Source: Trebouxia sp. TZW2008 (Eukaryota > Chlorophyta > Trebouxiophyceae > Trebouxiales > Trebouxiaceae). From it: 64,000 nucleotides of DNA. Below the pieces are notes generated by a model that saw only the letters and a list, made by a program, of their open reading frames with translations, had not been told where the DNA came from and ran no database searches. Shown in pieces: positions 21,801-31,170 of the stretch. A program made the position numbers and the translations under genes. Every line of letters begins with the position of its first letter. Position 1 is the stretch's first letter. The stretch is taken from the NCBI GenBank assembly GCA_002118135.1, contig BDIU01000136.1:124001-188000 (forward strand), read 5' to 3'.

Positions 21801-24800
21801 GTTCCAAGCTCTTCTGTTGAGAATGTCTGACACGGTGGTGGAAGGGAACCAGGAGGGGGCTTTCCAGGCCCTGCTTGCTGCCCCTTGGTTGGGCTTACTG
21901 CAGTAAACATCAGCAGACATTAATATATTGTTGACTGACAGTGACCGCCATGTTCTGCGTGAAGGTCTTTTGATCTGTGCCAAACAGGTCCCTGTGGTGA
22001 GCTCCGTACGACTGCTTCAGGGTCTTGATGTGGAGCGGGTTCCAAGTCCTTCTGTTGATAATGTCTGACATGGTGGTGGCAGGGAACCAGGAGGGGGCTT
22101 TCCAGGCCCTGCTTGCGGCGCCTTGGTTGGGCTTGCTGCAGCAAACAGCAGCAAAATTCAACACACATGCAATTGACACTGCCCGCTGAGATCTGCACAA
22201 ATGTCTCTAGGCCCCTGCTGACCGCGTGTCCATTTGTTGGAATTTGTGATAGTGCTTCAGTGTTCCAAGCCCATCTGGGGAGAATGTTTGACACGGTGAT
22301 GGCAGGGAACCAGGGGACAGGGGGAGGGGTTCCAGGCTCCAGTTGCTGCTCCTTGGTTTGGGGCTTGCTGCAGCAAACAGCAGCAGAAATCGACAGATTC
22401 CTGACAGCGTGTGTTCTGTGCAAAAGACTTTGTGGGATGTCTGACACAGTGGTGAAGGGGGACCAGGAAGGGGTTTTCAATGCCCTGCTTGCTGCCTTTT
22501 GGTCAGGCTTGCTGCAGTCAAACAGCAACAGATGTTAGATGGTACTGAGTGGGAATTCTGACTGCATTCTGAGTGATTCTGGGCTAGCTGCATTCACACG
22601 GGATGTACCTGTGTTGAATTGGGAGGGTTGTAAATGCCCTGCTGCAAGAGCAGTGATTGGCCTTGCTGCATCAAACAGCAGAAAGGAGAGTGCAACATGT
22701 TTTAGGGGATTTTCCTGCTAGCAAGGGCTGTGCTCAACACACGCAAAACGCACTTGCAGCAGCAGATGCAAACAGCAAGCAGTCCTCCGGTTGTAGTGGC
22801 TGCCAGCATTGCTCAAGAGCAGGAAGACTTGCTGCAGCTCGTATGTTTGTTTTCTCAAGAAGGAGCCTGCCACTTGCACTTTTGTAGGCAGCATGACAAC
22901 GGACATGCAGACATGCGTCGTTTACATCACTCTGCGCATGGCAATTGTGCTGCCAGTGTATGCTCAGCAGCATGAGACACAAAACAGGATCTGTCCACAA
23001 AAACCTGTAGTCCACAGACATTTGGGCCAGCTGCGCCCAATAGCCCTCCAGTCCCTCGTGTGTGCTCAGATCAAAGGAGCGCTGCACATACTCATCGCTG
23101 CCATTGTTGCCTGTAGCCTCAGGACTACCTTCACTCTTTTTCACCTCCACAATGCCTTTGGTCAGCGCCACATACCTGCAACAGTGGTACAGAATCTGAC
23201 CGAGTGCTGCATGCAGGCGTGCTCTCTTGCATTCACTGACATCACTGTACTGTCCAGGCTTATGGAATCCTGCAAGGGGAGTTGCATGGTGTGAGTTGTG
23301 GCTCAGGCGTCTGCGTTGTTGTTGCCCCATCTGTGAACAGATCGGTCACAGCTCACTTATTGCCACAGTGAGCTGCCATGTTAGTGGTGTGCTGGGTATC
23401 AGGGCCAGATGCTGATGTATGAACTGTAGATTTGGCTAATGTGCCAGCATCATGACACATTGGTGTTGCAGAAGGAGACTGTGACACTGTCAGCAATCAG
23501 CGGCAGCATGAAGAAGGAGAGCAGCACTGCTTTAAGACTTGACTTTTTGTGTACATTGGCCACAACACATGGGCCTGCTTTGTCCGGGACAAAGTCAAAG
23601 GTGATTTTGACATCAGGTCTGACCTTGAGGCCACTGTTGGTGCCAGAGGCTCTGGCCTGTCACCATCATTGTGTGGTGTCACAACACTCTCAACCAGACC
23701 CAGGCACCTCAGGATCTCAATGTGTTGCTTGGTACGGCGGTCTGCATTGTTGTCCATCAAGTCAAGCAGCTGCGCCTCTGAAAGTTCCCCTGCGCATTCA
23801 GCAGCCATTTGCAGAACCTGTATATTTGTTGTGATCAGCACAGCGTGTCTTGCCTTTTGCCTGCTGCTGCCCAATGCGTTAGTGGTGACAATGTCAAAGC
23901 AGTATGCAGCATCCACTGTATAAATACGCACACAATGCATGCACGCATGTGGTACAAACACAACACGCCCACAGCTAGCAAAGCTCAACATGACAGCTGA
24001 TTAAAAGCCGTGAGAGTGCACACGCACATAGATCTGTGCCCGAGAACAGCACTCACGCATTCTTTTGCCAGAGCTGGTGAGCTCCGCCAGGTTGGGGATG
24101 TTGTTGGTGGTGCCAATTACCTGCAGGTAAAGGTCCACAGGCATCCACTCCAACAGCTGCTGTGCATATGCATACAGCTCTACAGTATCAGACAACCACT
24201 GTGCTGTAGAGCAGCACTCACGCATTCTTTTGCCAGAGCTGGTGAGCTCAGCTAACTTGGGGATGGTGTTGGTGGTGCCAAAAGTCTGCAGGTATATGTC
24301 CACAGGCATCCACTCCCACAGCTGTTGTGCAGTGAAGCTGTTGGGGGAGGACCAGCTGTCTGCCCCGCTGGTCAGCTGGGCTGTGGTCTTGATGCGGTCA
24401 CTGTCTGGCATGGCAGCTCTGAACATGAAGACATGCTCCTTTGGCCGAGCCTGCTGCAGCTGCTGGTCTGCTTCTGCCAGGCGCTCATAGCCTCCTAGGC
24501 CTGAATGTGAAAGTGGAAACGGTTCCTGACTGCTGCTGCGGCCTTGATATTTGCAAGTCAACCCAAGAGTTGCCATTGTATCTAATACAGATTGGTGGAG
24601 ATTTTGCAAGCAGAGGTTGCACACAGACAGGCGTTATGGGCAAACAGCTGTGCTCACAATTCTGATGCCTCGTGTGAAGCGAGCGTCGTTTGGCATGTCC
24701 AAAACCTTGTCTGTGATTGGTGCTATGCCTCCTGGTGCATGTTTAGAGGCAGGCAGATAGGTTTATACGCAAGCTGGATAGACTGAGACAACATCAGAAT

Positions 24801-27800
24801 ATACACTCTCAAATATAGACTGTGATGTGCAGCTTTGCGCTTGTTGCATTGCAAAGACTCGAGAGCTGACCAATAAAGCGGCAGATCCAGTAGTACAGCA
24901 GCCTGATCCTGATCATCATAGGCCTCATGCAGCCTGCTAACAGATTCCTGCCCACATCACACCTTTTGCAGTGCAAGCATCATGAGACTCACCAATCAAG
25001 CGGCAGATCCAGTAATGCAGCAGCCTGATCCTGATCATCTTAGGCCTGATGTAACCATTGTCATACAGCCGGTTCACAAATTCCTGCCCAGCTTTGAGCA
25101 TGTTGCTGGGTGCTTTGCCCGGCCTGACAGGCTTTGGGGGAGGCTTAGCGTCCTGGGTCTGCTCCTGTTTGGCTGGCTTCTGCCTGATGCCCTGGTAGAA
25201 TTGCTGCACCCCTTCCTTGCGGTGAGCGCTGCTGATCGCCCTCCATTTTGCCACTAACTGCAAAAGAGGAAACGCAGTGGAGCAAGACACCCCAGGGCCA
25301 GCTGTGATGCAAAGACACAGCAGCATGGCTGGAGTATGCAAAGGCTGTGGGCATGGGGAGGCATCTGCCTTGCATTGATCACAAATGCTGCTGCTTTGCC
25401 CTTGACACACGCAAGGGCGGACACAAGTCACCAGCAGCGTGGCTGATCTATGTGTGCGCTATGGCTATGGTGAGGCATGTGCCTTGCAGTCATCACATCT
25501 GCGGCTCTGCCCTATATGTCTGGATGGGAACGCAGATTACCAGCAGCAGCACCTCTCATGTTGCTGCAAAATGGAACAAAACACCCAGGCATGCAATCTG
25601 AATGTTGAAAGCAGCTGTGTGTCACTGTTCAAGCGCGCGGCTGGGATGCTGTGCATGCCTTGCTCTGAAAGGCAGTTGATGCAGTGGCAATGTATCATAT
25701 TCTTGCTGTGCTCAGCAATTGGCTACTAGGTTCAATGCGCAGAAGCACGCTGCAGGTCTTTTAGTACCTGCTCAATAAGGGCGTCATTGACTTGCACACC
25801 AGGCTTGACATACGCCAGCATGTCTTTGGTCACAACAGTTGAGGATGCCAGAGTGACTGGTATGACCAGCTTCTGTGCTTTGCCGTGCCGGCACAGCGCT
25901 TCAAGGTATCGCTCAATGGTCTTTGAATCTGGCCCGTTGCCTGGGATCTCAGATGGGTCAGTATCCTGCAGCAGCGACCGTTGAATGTACATTTGGTCAT
26001 TTGGGTTTGATAAATCTCCAGCGAGAGCATGAGCAGCATTTGGCAAAACTTCAAGGCATTGTCAGTGTCAGCCAGCAAGTCTGCAGAACTGTCAAGACTA
26101 TGGCAGCACAAGACAATGATAGATGACTGGGATCTCAGATGGATCAGTATCCTGTGGCAAAAGCCAGCCATTGAAAGTATGATCAGTCATTTGGGTTTGA
26201 TGATATGCCAGCGACTTTGCGAGCAGCATATGGCAAAACTTGCAGGCATTGGCAGCGCCAGCAAGCAAGTCTGCAGAGCTGTCAAGGCTATGGCAGCACA
26301 AGACAATGATAGACGACTGCAACTGATGAGCCATGGCATGCTGAGCTCCCACTAATGCATAAAGACCCATGCTTGTAAAAGCAAAACCCCACAGGCAGCA
26401 GATCAAGCCTGTATGAAGGATCACAAGAACACTGCATATTGAGCATCATTTATTGACAGACACAAAGGTGCTCCCTTCTGCAGTTGCCACAGCAAGAAGA
26501 AGTCACAGTTGGTCAACATGAATCAAATATCAGCCATGACATGGTGATGCTGTGGCAATAGCAGGAGGGAGCACCTTGATGTCTACCAATCAATAGTGCT
26601 CAATATGCAATGTGCATTTGGTGTTTGGTTGTTCCAAAACAGCAGCAAAAGCTACAAAATACAGCGGCCACTAAGATGCTTGTTGCAGCCTTGTCTGGCT
26701 TTTCCAGGAGCAATCAAGCCAGAAGCAGTTGGAATGCCTTGACAATCAACAACAGTATGCACCATGGCTGAGATTTGCCTGAGGTATGATTGGGCCCGTA
26801 GGGTGGTGCAAAAGCATGCAAGGTATGATTGTCCCCATCAATGACAAGCACACCTTCAGATAGCGCCTAAGGGCGGACTTGAACAGGAAGCCAGCGTCTT
26901 CTAAATGTTCCAGCAGCCGCCTGATCCTGTCATAGGCAATCCTGCTCTGATCATTGATCCAGGGCTGCATGGTCAGCAGCTCAGCCTCAACCTTGCCCCT
27001 TATCTCTGCTTGTGCCTGCTCTGACTGGTTCCTCTCCCTGTCAGCCTCTGCTTGATCTCCCTCAACTACAGCACTGCCCGCTTCTGGGATCAGTGGCATG
27101 GCATCAACAGCGTCCTTGCTATGTGTGGCAGCAAGGCTTGGCTCATCCTTCTGCTCGGTCTGCTGTTGCCCTTGTGACTGATCCGCATACTGATCCTGCT
27201 GCTGCTGCTGCTGCTGGGACTGTTGGTTGCCTGCTACCTGACCAGCAGGCAGAATATCAGCTGGCGTGGCTGTGATCAACGGCACTTCAGAGTGCTCAGC
27301 ATCTGCAGTGAGCTCTGGGTCCATTGCGTCACACACAGCACTAAGCCAGCCCTGTGCTAGCCAAGGCCCTGTGGGCGCGTTTGACTGCCTATACTCTGCC
27401 AGCAACTCTGGTGGAGCACGTAAGCAGACCACCACTGACTTGCCCTTCTGCTCTTTGCACGCATACAGGCCTAAGCGAGAGGTGAAGTCCTGAAGGAAGT
27501 TGGGTTTGTGGAAGGTCCTGATGGGGAATTGCAGGTGCTTGCCTAGCTCTGACATGACAATGCCCTCCTCCCCTGGCACCATGCAGTGTCAGTCAGATTG
27601 TTGTTGAGTAGTAGTCAAGACCTTGATCGCCAAGATAGTGAAACTCAATGGTCAAGATGCTGCCCATCAGTGCAATAGTAAAGTAGCAAACAACACCAGT
27701 TAACAGTAACACAAAGGAAGCATTTGACAAGACTTCTGGGGAATAGACCTGTTGACAGCTGGGCTTTTGTACTTTAAGCATGAGCAGAAGCATGTCATGC

Positions 27801-30166
27801 TGATATGGCAAACTGACGCATGAGAGAGCTAAGCTCGCAGTAGCTTTGAGCACAGTCATCGAGATGCTGTAAGGAAGACAACCTGCGTTCATGACAATGT
27901 GGAAGAACTCCCTGGCGAAGGAATGCTCCGCCCCTAGGTCCCAAGAGCTGCTGGGGTCATTGTCATTCTCTTCACTTGCATTGGGTTTGGCTGCTTTGAT
28001 AGTTGTCCTATCAGACCCCTGAACCTGTAACCAAGCAAATCATTTGTGTCCAGAAGCACACTTCCCCGCTGATGTTTTGCCATGCAGTGATTGTCAAACT
28101 CAGAAGATAGCATGCTGCTGATACAAGCATCACAGCAAACCCTTTGTTTCAATGCATGCTCGCAACCGATCAAAAGCTATCAACAGAGTGATGGCTTCAA
28201 GGGTTTCACCCCACGTATCAAGAAGGAGTCACCTTTTGAAAGAACACAAACTGCCGTCGACTGTCTGGCACAGCGATGGTGGCTCAGCCATCAACAACAG
28301 GCTAGGTGGACATAGCTCAAGCACATCAGCACTTCAGTAAACATTGCTGCAATGCAAAGCTCACCACATGCACATCTAGTTCCAGGACGCCCTGCTTCTG
28401 CATTCTTGTCTGTAGTCGCCTCCAGAGGCGATGGTTCTGTTTCAAGCTGCCACTGTGCATGCGACTCAACACAAACCTCTTGAACTCGCTCCGCACAATG
28501 CCAACACCGTCAGGATCCATTTCTCTCATGCGTTTCAGCAGGTATGCAATAGTAGCATCGTCATCAGTCACAGCATACAGCTGATCATCAGAGACTTCTT
28601 TCTGCATTGCACACACACATATGTCTTGCAGTGGTACAAATTTGAGGTGCATTGCGCTGCATCTTTCAGGCAATGCACTTTTTGTGCATTACAGCTTACA
28701 TGCATTACCACCGACATCCCAACATCTCCATCTACATGCATGCAACCAAGAGCCTTTGGGCAACGAACCATATTGCAGGCCTTGATATGGCTGCATACCA
28801 AATCTGGCGAATGCACTTCAAGCGTGAATCATGCTGGTGACATGCTGAAAAGGGGCATACATGGACAGTGCAGAGCTGATGGCATCGCAGCCTTTTTCTC
28901 CGAGCAGAACAATGCAGCGAAGCACGTGACATATGAGGAAGTCCACAGCTATGGTCGCCTTTAGCTGACAAATGATTTAATCACCATTTGACAGATTCTG
29001 GCTGCACTACAAAGCACAAGAAGCACGCGAGCCAGATTGCAGGCATCCCATACTTACTGCAAACTGCAAGCCAGGGGCAAGCTTTGGGGCAAAGCGGGGC
29101 AGGTGCAGAATGTTGGTCTTTCCCATGGTCCCTTTGCTGTTCCTGACCTGAATGTCGCTTCTGATCACCAGATTGTGAATCTCCAAAGTCTGTAGGGCCC
29201 AGTTGCATTGTCAGGGTCTGCTTCAGGAAAGTCCGTGATGAAGAGCTGTATACATACAGGTCAGTCACAGCTTGTGCCTGTGCCTACCTTGACCACAATA
29301 AAGAAGTTCTTGTGTGGCACATTGCAGATGCGAGCGACATCTGGCTGGACAGCACCTTTATCTCTTGACTTTCCAGTGAGCTCTAGCGTCTTGCGCTGCA
29401 GGCAAAATGATACAAAATTGGCACAAAGCTAATGCAGATACTGCAGTCCCACTGGCATGGCAGCAACATACCATATCTGCGTTCAGAGGATGCACTGGAT
29501 CCCTTTCATATAGTCCCAAAGCCATATCTCTGGCTTCAGTGGTTGCCTGTCAGGAGCCACATAAAAATAAAAATCTGCTCAGATTTTTCTAGCTTTGACA
29601 TGACATAAACTGTGCAAGCAAGAGATGGGAAATGTACCAGCAAGGTGATGCCATCTTCCTCAGCGCTGTCTGTTGCAGAAGCCTGTGCATGCAACTTGGT
29701 CATCCTCTGACGGTGCATTGCATAATGTAGCAGCTAGCACTGAATGTTGAGCAGTGAGAGTACCTTGGATGCATCAGCACCATCTGCTTGACAGCCAGAT
29801 CTGCATGTTCAAAGCAAATCATTGAATGAGCAGAATATGCATGAATGGCTCCTGATAGCGTTTCTGAAATGTTTGCACACCTCTCTGCTGTGTGGGCAGC
29901 TGCATATTTGACCGAAATGTCTGGTCTCGCTTGCAACTCAGCCAAGACCAGCTTTCTCAGTGGATTAGTCAGCTCTTTCACTTCCTTCGGCAAACCATTG
30001 CTTAGCAACGTCCAAAGTCGAGTTGCGGTGCAGCCTGCGAAAGCGGCCACATAAGTGCTCGCTCATGTGATCGCATCACATACGCCGAAAATTAAAGTAA
30101 TATACCTTCCGGTCCCTCCAGCGCAATCTCATCTACCGCTTGTAGTACGAGCGTGTCCATGGTCAT
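9899..30166 (-). CDS. B-block-binding subunit of TFIIIC (GTF3C1/tau138-like), about 20-kb multi-exon gene
   Basis: A chain of minus-strand exons matches the plant TFIIIC B-block subunit from end to end. Exon 1 (30166-30106) reads MTMDTLVLQAVDEIALEGPE and splices in frame to CTATRLWTLLS. Then follow RICNVPHKNFFIVVK (29.3 kb), TNILHLPRFAPK (29.1), a low-complexity Q-rich segment (27.2), DNGYIRPKMIRIRLLHYW (25.1), EWMPVDIYLQTFGTT (24.3), LEGYWAQLAQMSVDYRFLW (23.0), WFPSTTVSDILNRRAWNTL (21.85), an SANT-like YTVEDDTVILRQVI (19.05), AHAMELIKSMLYLADA (15.0), a Q/P-rich linker (12.0), LHPWLDDRGQLNQPFW (10.65) and a terminal exon VAKHYFVAPGAGFGALSD (9956-9899). TFIIIC binds the internal B box of tRNA genes and recruits TFIIIB for RNA polymerase III. 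Exact borders of all internal exons are not fixed. The gene is full of local exon and intron duplications. Confidence 0.85.
13820..13978. mobile_element. MITE-like inverted-repeat element, copy A
   Basis: The segment starts TACAGTAAAGTC and ends GAGTTACTGTA, flanked by TA. Inside are the family hallmarks GTAACGACTGCT, GGTTACCAAGAAA and repeated GTCCTTACAT. It lies in an intron of the TFIIIC gene. See the findings entry on the dispersed family. Confidence 0.65.
14736..15081 (-). repeat. triplicated TFIIIC exon (PTVVEAHA exon)
   Basis: Three copies of a 65-70 bp exon-like unit lie at 15081-15010, 14942-14873 and about 14800-14736. The first is intact: PTVVEAHAMELIKSMLYLAD, then AFG before donor GTAAGT. 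The middle copy lacks 2 nt (ATTAACTATG for ATCAAGTCCATG) and is frameshifted. The last keeps the frame but has GGGAAGC in place of the donor and runs on into GKQPFGAPKQQ. This segment corresponds to the VELFK region of plant TFIIIC subunits. Confidence 0.8.
15197..15445. repeat. dispersed repeat 'TGTGACTCATC...AAAGCACAGGTG', two local copies
   Basis: 15197-15262 and 15384-15445 share ACAGTC(C/T)A, (A/G)GTGACTC(A/G)TC and CTGGC(T/G)TGAAAGCACAGGTG with a third copy at 20627-20685. All three are in TFIIIC introns. Confidence 0.55.
16029..16199. mobile_element. MITE-like inverted-repeat element, copy B (diverged)
   Basis: Begins TACAGTAACTTCTCTTTGTA and continues with repeated TGTAAGGACACT blocks; the right end is degraded near AAGAGGAGTCC. 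It lies in a TFIIIC intron. Confidence 0.55.
17008..17245. repeat. tandem duplication in a TFIIIC intron, about 125-bp unit
   Basis: Two copies of CATGACAGCACAAAG, then CCAAGACTGACCATTGGG, then GAGGTCAAGGGAAGTC. The phrase GGTGAGCTTTCAAGAT at the join recurs near 17386. Confidence 0.7.
18111..18425 (-). repeat. tandem triplication of a TFIIIC exon and flank, about 118-bp unit
   Basis: Nearly three units of about 118 bp. Each minus-strand copy encodes WRTHRSPEYYVNFRRFKLPV or a close variant, preceded by a TGTACAG or similar acceptor. Only the copy at 18185-18111 continues into the downstream coding sequence (SLESAKRRCYKALARY); the other two run into intron-like sequence. Confidence 0.8.
19601..19699. 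mobile_element. MITE-like inverted-repeat element, copy C (shortened)
   Basis: TACATTCAAGTCTCTTGGTA at the left, GTAAGGACA repeats inside and AAAGTCACTGTA at the right. Shorter than the other copies. It lies in a TFIIIC intron. Confidence 0.5.
20627..20685. repeat. dispersed repeat, third copy
   Basis: Shares ACAGTCCAGGG, ATGTGACTCATC and AAAGCACAGGTG with the copies at 15197 and 15384. Preceded by a short (AATC)n run at 20603-20620. Confidence 0.5.
21478..22690 (-). repeat. array of duplicated TFIIIC exon units, progressively decayed
   Basis: The intact exon at about 21900-21664 encodes SKPNQGAASRAWKAPSWFP through HGYVSWLQCMHIAKELNLEYE. Its 5' half recurs at 22140-22010 (WFPATTMSDIINRRTWNPLH), 22375-22255 (WFPAITVSNILPRWAWNTE), 22515-22430 (WSPFTTVSDI, then lost) and probably 22685-22620 (barely recognisable). 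Its 3' half recurs at 21590-21478. Units nearest the intact exon are best preserved. Confidence 0.85.
24040..24345 (-). repeat. duplicated TFIIIC exon (WMPVD exon)
   Basis: Two adjacent copies encode AQQLWEWMPVDIYLQTFGTT and AQQLLEWMPVDLYLQVIGTT, both followed by LAELTSSGKRMRE. Both frames are open, so two near-identical exons could be spliced in turn or as alternatives. Unlike most duplications in this gene, neither copy shows obvious damage. Confidence 0.8.
24868..25095 (-). repeat. duplicated TFIIIC exon segment (RIRLLHYW region)
   Basis: About 90 bp at 24991-25090 (YIRPKMIRIRLLHYWICRLI) is repeated at 24868-24955, where the same DNA is recognisable (GGCAGATCCAGTA, CAGCCTGATCCTGATCATC) but the upstream part of the frame is interrupted. 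Confidence 0.7.
25320..25560. repeat. tandem duplication, about 115-bp unit, TFIIIC intron
   Basis: CAGC(A/G)TGGCTG, then GAGGCAT(C/G)TGCCTTGCA and the following sequence repeat at about 25320 and 25434. Non-coding. Confidence 0.6.
25945..26320. repeat. tandem duplication, about 185-bp unit, across a TFIIIC exon border
   Basis: The unit beginning GGGATCTCAGATGG, with TCAGTATCCTG, TTTGGCAAAACTT(G)CA and TATGGCAGCACAAGACAATG, occurs twice. The left copy includes the 5' part of the exon encoding DPSEIPGNGPDSKTIERYLE; the right copy retains only traces of that frame. Confidence 0.75.
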
Positions 30167-31170
30167 GTGGATCACAGGAAGCACGTGTGAGAGTCGGGAC
30201 GTTCATGTACCTCTAGCTTCTGTCTGAGAGTTGCTGTTGCAAACTCGTTCAGAGGCACAGCAAACACGAACAGTGAAGGGCGACACGGCAGTTTCTTTCG
30301 CAAAGCAATGCCGGTCATCGCGGTCTGAAGAAGAACATTGCAAGCAATTAAGCCATGCTGTGCTATGACAGTAATCAGTAGGGGCGATGTCCCGTGTAAT
30401 TACGGTCGACTTCATGTTAATTTACAAGTTGGGGACGGACCATCTGCGTTCTCGCAACATCTTGAAAACGCTACAGCCGGGTCGATATTGTGCTGTTGTG
30501 CATGATCGCCAGCGTTTGAGACACTTGCAGGCGTCATACGTGTTGGCCTTGAGCTGGGCAAGGCTCGTGATCTTTTAGTGGAAAACGCTTCGGAATGCGT
30601 ATAACTTCTGGGCTGCAGCATCGCTTATGCTGAAAACTCGTTCAAAGCTTGCTTGATTGCCTTCGATGCCTCACAACAAGCGAAAAGCTTCGAGTTGCAG
30701 CAGCCTGCGCGCAATCCCGCTGTGAACAGCTGTAAACAGGTGGTACATCCAGTTTTGCTAGAAAACGTATTTGGGATCGAAATTGAACCGTAATTACACG
30801 GGACATCGCCCCCACTGGACAGTAATTCATCATGTGGCACAGGTGGACTGTACAGTCCTGATCGGTCGTTCGATTCAAGACGACAAAAGCCAGGCTGCAA
30901 GGCAGCAGGCAAGACATTCTGCGGAAGATGCTGAAACTCTATGCCTGAGTTTGTGCAAGAACACCGCTAGTACCTAAAAGTATAGCTATCAGGTATCTGC
31001 AAACTTTGCAGACTCTTTGAACTTTGAAAGTCATACATGTCCAGGTGTAATCAACAAATTTTAAAGCACTCAGTCTGTCATTTCTTGCTCGACTGCCACA
31101 AGTTTCAAATGAAATTGGTCATGAAATGAACAGCAGCGATAGCTACTGGCTGCTGCTGACGCTGCATCTA
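30167..31170. other. intergenic between TFIIIC start and polyprenyl synthase stop
   Basis: This contains the TFIIIC promoter side and the Mutator-like element described separately. No protein gene was recognised; the open frames at 30203-30415 and 30625-30917 run through the transposon ends. Confidence 0.45.
30376..30817. mobile_element. non-autonomous Mutator-like DNA transposon with perfect 9-bp target duplication
   Basis: The 442-bp element has 31-bp terminal inverted repeats, 30376-30406 and 30787-30817, with a single mismatch at position 5. They begin CAGT(A/G)GGGGCGATGTCCCG. It is flanked on both sides by the direct repeat GACAGTAAT (30367-30375 and 30818-30826). A 9-bp duplication is typical of Mutator-like elements. 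The interior has no transposase-like frame, so it would depend on an element elsewhere. It sits between the TFIIIC 5' end and the polyprenyl synthase 3' end. Near-identical ends and an exact target duplication point to recent insertion. Confidence 0.88.

Noticed and set aside
30625..30917. Transposase fragment in the Mutator-like element
   Set aside because: Frames here cross the element boundary and have no transposase motif.
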